From Bacteroidales bacterium (lineage in GTDB: Bacteria > Bacteroidota > Bacteroidia > Bacteroidales > Lentimicrobiaceae), in the NCBI GenBank assembly GCA_016788045.1, contig JAEUTG010000021.1:1-64000 (forward strand): a stretch of 64,000 nucleotides of DNA. The letters are read 5' to 3'. The position numbers and the translations under genes are program-made. This document shows, piece by piece, positions 58,600-64,000 of the stretch. Position 1 is the stretch's first letter. Every line of letters begins with the position of its first letter. The notes under the pieces were generated by a model. It was not told where the DNA came from. It worked only from the letters and a program-made list of their open reading frames with translations, and did not search any database.

Positions 58600-59352
58600 C
58601 TAACGTTTAAAATCCGTCGCATTCTTGACTTCATCCACCGTGAGCAACGGCTTTTGTTCGAGATCAACGGAGGCCCCAACTTCTATGATGTTGCTTTTGT
58701 AGGCAGGGTTTGAACTGCTGCTCCTGTATGGTCTGATTCCGCGCAAAGGGACCCCGGCTCTGATCATTGCCAGTGCAACAATTTTTACATCCTTCAGCGG
58801 CACCTCAGAACCGAACCACAAGGCATTGGTTTGTTTCTTACTCATGTACTGTGATGGAGGTCTGCTTAAAAACTTATAACCAAGCGCCTCCAGTTCAAGA
58901 ACCAGCCGCTTTTCGTCGATGGTTTTGTTGTAGTATTGAACTTCAACATTCCTTCCCGGTGAATAACCTTTCACCAGATTTTTTATCGCATCGTTTGCCA
59001 GGATGGCGTGTTCAAGAATTTCATCCGATGAGAGTGTACGGATGCTATCAACAGAAAGCCCATACTGGTTCATCAGTTCCGATTCCAGTTTCATTTTTTT
59101 CTCTTCCAGTGCTGCAATCTCAAACTGAAGAGCGTCGTTTTCAACTTTGTTTTTTTGCTTGATGGCTTCCTGGGCCCTGATTTCCTTATAAAGGGTATTC
59201 AACCGGACCGATCCGTATATAAAAAGTGCGAAAACCACCGGCAATACGATGATGCTGATAATCCGGCTGCTCTTTGCGACCCGGTCGATTCTGGCCATGT
59301 CAATATCGCCCCTGAGCTTTTCAATTTCCTTGTCTAATTTCTGATTATCCAT
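58600..59352 (-). CDS. membrane-anchored coiled-coil protein of unknown function
   Basis: 250 residues. The N-terminal helix (about 28-48) spans the membrane after a charged cytoplasmic stretch. A coiled coil follows at about 50-95 (KNKVENDALQFEIAALEEKKMK), then a soluble C-terminal domain with a DEILEHAI helix and a beta-rich end. No family is recognised. It lies 3 bp downstream of a second small membrane protein and they form a two-gene unit. Confidence 0.6.
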   Translation of the reverse strand: MDNQKLDKEIEKLRGDIDMARIDRVAKSSRIISIIVLPVVFALFIYGSVRLNTLYKEIRAQEAIKQKNKVENDALQFEIAALEEKKMKLESELMNQYGLSVDSIRTLSSDEILEHAILANDAIKNLVKGYSPGRNVEVQYYNKTIDEKRLVLELEALGYKFLSRPPSQYMSKKQTNALWFGSEVPLKDVKIVALAMIRAGVPLRGIRPYRSSSSNPAYKSNIIEVGASVDLEQKPLLTVDEVKNATDFKR

Positions 59353-59355
59353 AGC

Positions 59356-59658
59356 TCAAAACTTTCCGGTAAAAATAATTTTCATCGATTTCGACCACAT
59401 GAACAGAATCCGGGATACGGCGTAGGCCAGAAATCCGGTCGGACCAATAAACAGCGCCAGTTGCTCCATGGTAATCTTTTCCTGACGGTAAAGGTCGAAG
59501 GCAAGGTAAATGATCAACCCCAGTGATAGTATTGCACTGATCAGGTAAACGAAGCGTTCAGGCTTAAACTTGCCTGTTATTTCGAGCACAATTTTTTTGC
59601 GGGCTTCGTAGGTCTCAATTGAGATACCGGAAGCATTTTCTTCATTGTTATCAGGCAT
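59356..59658 (-). CDS. small membrane protein of unknown function
   Basis: 100 residues. A hydrophilic N-terminus is followed by two membrane helices (about 38-57 and 66-88), ending in a short basic tail. No family recognised. First gene of the pair with 58600-59352 (gap 3 bp). Confidence 0.55.
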   Translation of the reverse strand: MPDNNEENASGISIETYEARKKIVLEITGKFKPERFVYLISAILSLGLIIYLAFDLYRQEKITMEQLALFIGPTGFLAYAVSRILFMWSKSMKIIFTGKF

Positions 59659-60250
59659 AGCTCAGAATTTTTTTATTTCAGAAAAATACACTTAAAACAG
59701 CCAGCGGTGTGTAACCAAAGTCTGACTTATCTGACAAACTGATTCTCAGAATATTGAAAGCACGGACAAAGAACTATTTCAAAGGATAATCAACAACAGA
59801 AATAAGTAATTGTTTCATTCATAACTGAATCAGATTCAAACACCTGAATCCAGGCCCAGAAATAAGGGTAAGTTGTTTCAAGCGGTGCCTGTTGAAGCCA
59901 GTTCCAGACTCATTTAACCGAAAAATCAATTCTGATTCATGATCTGTCACACCAGGGTACAGCAGATCGGAACGATTCTGCTTTACAAAGCAGCATCTGA
60001 CTGAGAAAGAAATTAAATCAGCCCTGTCTGTTCATTCCTGTTATCTGTAATATGGATACCGCATTTTCCGACCAAAATCCCTTGGTTAACCAAGGTACAT
60101 GCATGCGTTTGCCGGTGTCAGCGCAACAGACAGATAAACTGATTTATTTTTATTGGATTCATGGAAAGAAATCAGAGACCGCCCGGCATCTTAAACTTTT
60201 ATGGAAAACCAACCGGATAAATCCGCTTGATGTCGTTTATACTTATTACA
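59659..60250. other. long intergenic stretch
   Basis: About 590 bp. A 67-codon frame at 60052-60255 has no recognisable start context or product, and overlaps the repeat next to the tRNA. No promoter or hairpin stands out. Confidence 0.4.
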
Positions 60251-60305
60251 GATAAGGAGACTCCCCGCTGCTGGCTGGGTCCGGTAATACTATAAGACAA
60301 AAAAA
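60251..60305. repeat. tRNA-tail direct repeat, copy A
   Basis: The 13 bases GATAAGGAGACTC match the 3' end of the neighbouring tRNA-Leu gene (60549-60561). With the 42 bases that follow, the segment matches copy B (60466-60520) at about 49 of 55 positions. Confidence 0.75.
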
Positions 60306-60332
60306 GAGGCTGTCTCATGAGTTAATACAGGC

Positions 60333-60418
60333 TTCGACTCCGCTCAGCCTGACATTTGATAATCAATGGATTGTCATATTGAGCAGCTTGCCCCGCCCAC
60401 TTCGGCGGGGTAGTCGAA
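60333..60418. repeat. REP-like palindromic element between the tRNA-tail repeats
   Basis: Outer arms TTCGACT and AGTCGAA (with GCTCA/TGAGC and TGACA/TGTCA further in) form an imperfect long hairpin. It also contains a smaller GC hairpin CCCCGCC ... GGCGGGG (60391-60410). Confidence 0.55.
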
Positions 60419-60457
60419 ATATAGACAATCCCTGACTTTTGAGACATCCTCAATATA

Positions 60458-60520
60458 TCTGTGCGGATAAGGAGACTCTCCGCTGCAGGCGGGGTCCGGT
60501 ATTACAATAAAACAAAAAAA
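60458..60520. repeat. tRNA-tail direct repeat, copy B
   Basis: The 21 bases 60458-60478 are identical to 60541-60561, i.e. the last 17 coding bases of tRNA-Leu plus its discriminator base and 4 flanking bases. The remaining 42 bases match copy A. It lies in direct orientation with the tRNA 3' end, as expected of an attachment-site duplication, but the spacing (83 and 215 bp) is too short for an intact element. Confidence 0.75.
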
Positions 60521-60534
60521 CCCGCTTACGCGGG
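60513..60534 (-). terminator. terminator of tRNA-Leu
   Basis: On the minus strand CCCGC-GTAA-GCGGG (60534-60521) is followed by a run of seven T and TGTTTT, just after the tRNA 3' end. A clean intrinsic terminator. Confidence 0.85.
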
Positions 60535-60544
60535 TATTATTCTG

Positions 60545-60626
60545 TGCGGATAAGGAGACTCGAACTCCTACGCCTCTCGGCACCAGATCCTAAGTCTGGC
60601 GCGGCTACCAATTACGCCATATCCGC
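60545..60626 (-). tRNA. tRNA-Leu (anticodon UAG)
   Basis: 82 nt on the minus strand. The seven-base acceptor stem GCGGATA / TATCCGC is perfect. The anticodon stem CCAGA/TCTGG encloses loop CTTAGGA (anticodon UAG). There is a long variable arm (class II) and T-arm AGGAG-TTCGAGT-CTCCT. CCA is not encoded. A TATCTTTG promoter element and an intrinsic terminator flank it. Confidence 0.95.
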
Positions 60627-60636
60627 TTCAGGGGTG

Positions 60637-60644
60637 CAAAGATA
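60637..60644 (-). promoter_or_regulatory. tRNA-Leu promoter -7 element
   Basis: On the minus strand TATCTTTG matches TAnnTTTG exactly, 10 bases before the mature tRNA 5' end. Confidence 0.65.
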
Positions 60645-60770
60645 CGAATTTATTTCAGCAGAGAAATATTTTATCCAGCCTTTAGCCCTCCGTTTAAACA
60701 TTTGCACACTTCCTGCGTTTAATTCCCATAGATTCTGATTGTCAATATTTTACAACACAAACCACTGAAT

Positions 60771-61616
60771 ATGAAAACAATACTGAGTTTGCTCGTTTCA
60801 CTCCTCCTCCTGATGCCCGGATATTCACAGGAAATTTATCAGCATGGAAGATTAACCCTGCTCTGGGAGAAAACTGAAGGCCTGAAAACACCTGAATCTG
60901 TGTTGTATGATCCGACAGGAAACGTTCTTTATGTTGCCAATATCAATGACAATCCATGGCAGAAGGATGGCAATGGTTATATCTCAAAACTGGCAACCGA
61001 TGGCACAATTCTCTCAGCCAGGTGGGCAACAGGGCTCAGTGCCCCCAAAGGCATGGGCATCCTGAACGGAAAACTCTATGTCACAAACATTGATGAAGTT
61101 GCTGAAATTGACCTGGAAACCGGTAAAGTCATCAACAGGTACACCCACCCTGAAGCTGTAAACCTGAACGACATCGCCGTGAATCCAGATGGTCAGGTAT
61201 ATGTTTCTGACAGTAAGGGCAATTACATATATTATCTGCTGAACAACAAGCTGGAGATTTTCTCTGACTCCCCTGAAATACAAGGCAGCAACGGCTTGTG
61301 CATTTACAAAAGGCAGCTACTTTGCGGACAAGACAACAGTGTGGTCGCGATCAACCTCGTTTCGAAGGAAGTCACCCCATTCATTGAAGACACCGGAGGA
61401 ATTGACGGCATTGAAGTTATCGGGAAAGACACCTTTCTGATCTCCGACTGGTCGGGGCATGTATACATGGCCGAACCAGGAAAGGAAAAATTCCTGCTGC
61501 TCGACACCACTCCGGTAAAGAAAAATGCCGCCGATATCGGCTACAACCGGTCGGAAGGCATCCTGTATGTACCAACCTTCTTCAGCAATGGGGTGACGGC
61601 TTACAGACTTGATTAA
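60771..61616 (+). CDS. exported SMP-30/gluconolactonase-like propeller protein
   Basis: 281 residues. Signal peptide (ILSLLVSLLLLMPGYSQ). Propeller blades with LKTPESVLYDPTGNVLYVA, ISKLATDGTI, GLSAPKGMGILNGKLYVTN, LNDIAVNPDGQVYVSDS and IGYNRSEGILYVP, the pattern of SMP-30 and NHL-type proteins. Lactonase activity is possible but the metal-binding residues cannot be confirmed by eye. Followed after 47 bp by a soluble sugar dehydrogenase-like gene. Confidence 0.78.
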   Translation: MKTILSLLVSLLLLMPGYSQEIYQHGRLTLLWEKTEGLKTPESVLYDPTGNVLYVANINDNPWQKDGNGYISKLATDGTILSARWATGLSAPKGMGILNGKLYVTNIDEVAEIDLETGKVINRYTHPEAVNLNDIAVNPDGQVYVSDSKGNYIYYLLNNKLEIFSDSPEIQGSNGLCIYKRQLLCGQDNSVVAINLVSKEVTPFIEDTGGIDGIEVIGKDTFLISDWSGHVYMAEPGKEKFLLLDTTPVKKNAADIGYNRSEGILYVPTFFSNGVTAYRLD

Positions 61617-61663
61617 AACCCAGAAGGTCTGACAATCTTGACATCTCCTTCAAATACCTGATT

Positions 61664-63055
61664 ATGAAAACAATATCATTCAGTTTTACTGCAATACTCG
61701 TCCTGATTCTATCTGTTGGCTGTTCAAAAAAATCGGAAAGTCAGCTTTACATCGGCTCAACAGCCATAGATACCACTTCGGTAATCACCGGACTCGATAC
61801 GCCCTGGGAGGTACTCTGGGGGCCTGACAACCACCTTTGGATCACCGAAAGATATGGTCGTATCAGCAGGCTGAACCCCGACACAGGCGCGCTGATTCCG
61901 GTTTACACCATTCCTGATGTGGATGAATACGGAGAAGGCGGATTGCTGGGCATGGCCCTGCATCCCGATTTCCCGGATGAGTCCTATGTATATGTTGTTT
62001 ACAATTACTACTCGGGAGAATACCTGAAAGAGAGGCTGGTCAGGTATTTCTATGACGGAACAACACTCACAGAGCCATTCGTCATGCTCAACAACCTACC
62101 TGCCAATTCCTACCACAACGGATCACGTCTTGTTTTCGGGCCCGACGACAGGTTGTATATGTCAACCGGAGATGCCGGCAACCTGAACAGTCCCCAGAAC
62201 ATGAATTCATTGATAGGGAAAATACTCAGGATCAATCCCGATGGTTCCATCCCGGATGACAACCCTTTTTCCGGCAGTTATATCTGGGCATTGGGTCTCC
62301 GAAACTCACAGGGATTGGTTTTCACCCCTTCGGGAAAGCTGTACGGTTCGGAGCATGGCCCCAACACCGATGATGAACTGAATCTGCTGGAAACTGCAAC
62401 AAACTACGGATGGCCCACGGTTGCCGGGTTCTGCAACCTTCCCGATGAAATCGCCTTTTGTGAAGCAAACAATGTAAAGGAACCACTGGCCGCCTGGACA
62501 CCTACCCTGGCCGTTGCCGGGATTGATTATTATAACCATACAGCCATACCCGAATGGGAAAACTGTATTCTGATGACCAGCCTGAAAGCTGGGAAACTGG
62601 TGAGCCTGAAACTCAGCAGCGACGGGAATTCCGTTACCGGGCAGCAGGACTGGTTCACGGATCATTACGGCAGGTTAAGGGATGTTTGCGTGGCACCCGA
62701 TGGCAGGGTCTTTATTGCAGTGAGCAATCGCGACGGACGTGGCACCCCCCGACCTGGTGATGACCGCATCGTTGAAATCAGGGCTTCCGGGACAACCGGA
62801 CAAACAGGTACCGGAAAAAGCGACGATGGTTTTTCTCTCCACCCCAATCCTGTGAAGTCCGGAACTTTTATCACCTTCCGCAACATGCCTGATCAGGGAC
62901 AATTTGCTGTCTACAATGGTTTAGGGATGCTGGTCAAAGAAGGCCGGTTTGAACATCCCTTCCGGTTGGGAACAGCAGATCTTGAGCAGGGCTTTTACCT
63001 GTTAAAAATCATCAACGGTAACAGGCTGTTTTCAAAGACAATCATTGTTTTGTGA
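61664..63055 (+). CDS. PQQ-dependent sugar dehydrogenase-like protein with T9SS type A domain
   Basis: 463 residues. N-terminus with lipobox-like VLILSVGCSKK. The propeller body has GLDTPWEVLWGPDNHLWITER, GGLLGMALHPDF, YHNGSRLVFGPDDRLYMSTGD, GKILRINPDGSIPDDNPF, ALGLRNSQGLVF, SEHGPNTDDELN and GWP. These are the classic glucose/sorbosone dehydrogenase signatures, with catalytic-type His in YHNG and EHGP. A type A sorting domain (about 385-463, LHPNPVKSGTFITFRN ... LEQGFYLLKI) ends it. Export through the type IX system is expected. Both a lipobox and a sorting domain are present, which is unusual; the Cys may simply lie in a signal peptide. Confidence 0.85.
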   Translation: MKTISFSFTAILVLILSVGCSKKSESQLYIGSTAIDTTSVITGLDTPWEVLWGPDNHLWITERYGRISRLNPDTGALIPVYTIPDVDEYGEGGLLGMALHPDFPDESYVYVVYNYYSGEYLKERLVRYFYDGTTLTEPFVMLNNLPANSYHNGSRLVFGPDDRLYMSTGDAGNLNSPQNMNSLIGKILRINPDGSIPDDNPFSGSYIWALGLRNSQGLVFTPSGKLYGSEHGPNTDDELNLLETATNYGWPTVAGFCNLPDEIAFCEANNVKEPLAAWTPTLAVAGIDYYNHTAIPEWENCILMTSLKAGKLVSLKLSSDGNSVTGQQDWFTDHYGRLRDVCVAPDGRVFIAVSNRDGRGTPRPGDDRIVEIRASGTTGQTGTGKSDDGFSLHPNPVKSGTFITFRNMPDQGQFAVYNGLGMLVKEGRFEHPFRLGTADLEQGFYLLKIINGNRLFSKTIIVL

Positions 63056-63279
63056 AAACCATTCCCACCGGAAATCAGGCACATACTGGTGAGTTGATTG
63101 CACCCGGTCAATCCCGTGTAAAAAACTTCAAAAAATCATATTGCAGATTCTGAGCATTACAATGAACAGTAATATGCTTCAATTTTCGCATAACAGCAAT
63201 TAAAGAGGAGGCCCGGGACAGGATTCAGGGTCCGTGAATTGACGTTTCAGTAATTCCATCAACACAAACTGACCATATA

Positions 63280-63687
63280 ATGAAATATAAAATCGGAACC
63301 AAAGAGCAGCCGATGGTGTTAAAAACACCACCGCTCACCAGTGAATACACCATGCACACAGAGGTTAAGGATGGAAAAGAAGTGCTGGTGTGCACGGTTG
63401 GAAAAACGGTGTTGCTCTACAACATTAATTGCATTGAAGACCTTCACCGGATGCTCAAAGCGCATGGTGACTGGATGGAACTCGGCAGTGCCGATGAACA
63501 AAAACCAGCCAGAGAAGGCACGGTTGAAGCCTGGGGCCGTTCAGAGAGCAATCCTGCTGGCGGCTGGTATGGGCTGAAAAAAGGTTTGCGGGGACGATTC
63601 GGGATGTATATTCCACCACTGCTTGAAGCACTCGGACTGGCCGAAGTCACCCATGATGCGAAAGGAAACAGGATGAGGGCCCTCTGA
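63280..63687 (+). CDS. conserved small cytoplasmic protein (DUF6855-like)
   Basis: 135 residues, no signal peptide. Segments TVGKTVLLYNINCIEDLHRML, GDWMELGSADEQKP and WYGLKKGLRGRFGMYIPPLL are strikingly ordered and look strongly conserved. I recall them from a DUF family (DUF6855) without known function, with moderate certainty. No DNA-binding or catalytic motif visible. It converges on the thiol peroxidase gene. Confidence 0.75.
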   Translation: MKYKIGTKEQPMVLKTPPLTSEYTMHTEVKDGKEVLVCTVGKTVLLYNINCIEDLHRMLKAHGDWMELGSADEQKPAREGTVEAWGRSESNPAGGWYGLKKGLRGRFGMYIPPLLEALGLAEVTHDAKGNRMRAL

Positions 63688-63800
63688 GCGTTTGCCAACC
63701 CGAGTAAGATAAAGTCCTGCTGATTCTTTAGTCTACCAGGCAGCTTTTTGTTGTGGATTTTTGAGGCGACCGGGATTCTATCCTGAAAAGGTCACGGCTG

Positions 63801-63849
63801 AAAAAAACAATCCTTCCCCGTTGAGGCGTATGTCCTGGGGGGAAGGATT
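63801..63849 (-). terminator. terminator of the thiol peroxidase gene
   Basis: AATCCTTCCCC (63809-63819) pairs with GGGGAAGGATT (63839-63849). On the minus strand the stem is followed by GTTTTTTTC, a good intrinsic terminator. Confidence 0.8.
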
Positions 63850-63887
63850 GTCGTGGTTTCGTATTCAAAAAGACGGGGTATCCTGAA

Positions 63888-64000
63888 TCAGAGCGCTTTA
63901 AGTGCAGCCTCATAATCGGGCTCCTGTGCGATTTCAGGAACCTGCTCGGTATAAGTAACAACGCCCTGCTCATTGACAACGACCACAGCCCTGGAATGCA
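63888..64000 (-). CDS. tpx: thiol peroxidase, 3' part (5' end outside window)
   Basis: About 36 C-terminal residues on the minus strand read HSRAVVVVNEQGVVTYTEQV then PEIAQEPDYEAALKAL and stop at 63888-63890. This is the conserved ending of atypical 2-Cys thiol peroxidase (Tpx). The active-site cysteines lie outside the window. Competing frames in this place are shadows: the other minus-strand frame gives no family match. Confidence 0.88.
   Translation of the reverse strand, partial: HSRAVVVVNEQGVVTYTEQVPEIAQEPDYEAALKAL

Noticed and set aside
60052..60255. A 67-codon frame left of the tRNA tail repeats
   Set aside because: No recognisable product, no promoter element, and its end overlaps the tRNA-tail repeat.
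60458..60478. A second tRNA-Leu gene
   Set aside because: Only the 3' acceptor and part of the T arm are present; no anticodon arm follows.
63728..63979. An 83-codon minus-strand frame at the right edge
   Set aside because: It is a shadow of the thiol peroxidase 3' end, which lies in another minus-strand frame and matches the conserved Tpx ending.

Overview
The window looks like the chromosome of a Bacteroidota member, probably Bacteroidales-like. Supporting signs are four proteins with type IX secretion (T9SS) C-terminal sorting domains, families largely confined to the phylum (DUF4783, DUF4834, a DUF6427-like membrane protein), many genes without a Shine-Dalgarno site, and many genes preceded at short distance by the phylum's TAnnTTTG -7 promoter element. 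Most of it is ordinary core genome of middling G+C.

Layout. 1-0.7 kb: the 3' end of a GxxExxY nuclease-like gene followed by a hairpin repeat. 0.7-15.4 kb: EF-G, purD, a DUF6427-like protein, rnhB, a barrel-like protein, a large anchored propeller-like protein, a cell-wall glucosaminidase, an OmpR-type two-component system fused by overlap to rsmG, and pepD. 15.5-16.3 kb: a decayed second copy of the GxxExxY module. 16.3-20.7 kb: rpmH, DUF4834, YfhO and a glycosyltransferase. 20.7-27.4 kb: gpsA, then a surface-glycan block (cytidylyltransferase, NeuB-type synthase, KdsC-like phosphatase, capsule-type transferase, flippase). 27.5-41.9 kb: T9SS cargo, the YihY/nadC/DUF4783 operon divergent from rlmH/rdgB, secreted propeller proteins, RluA, a MNT-HEPN toxin-antitoxin pair and a PASTA protein. 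42.2-43.2 kb: ddl.

43.2-47.3 kb is the clearest accessory segment. A 20-bp tandem repeat precedes an AT-rich block holding a DNA methyltransferase overlapped by a PD-(D/E)XK protein with a triplicated central repeat. I read the pair as a restriction-modification system. It is bracketed by inverted GTTAGGT / ACCTAAC core sites, and the right-hand one opens a 133-bp palindromic element that resembles an integron attC site. A further small AT-rich gene follows.

47.7-54 kb: a LytS/LytTR two-component system co-transcribed with a lipoprotein made of three starch/glycogen-binding-like modules, followed by a DUF116 cysteine-rich protein and a CrtI-like FAD oxidoreductase. 54-64 kb: a T9SS-exported serine protease, a PAS sensor without output domain, lipoprotein MsrA, a tRNA-Leu(UAG) with duplicated 3'-tail repeats beside it, two secreted propeller or sugar-dehydrogenase proteins, a small conserved protein, and the 3' end of a thiol peroxidase gene at the right edge.

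All functional names rest on motif reading by eye. No database search was possible.
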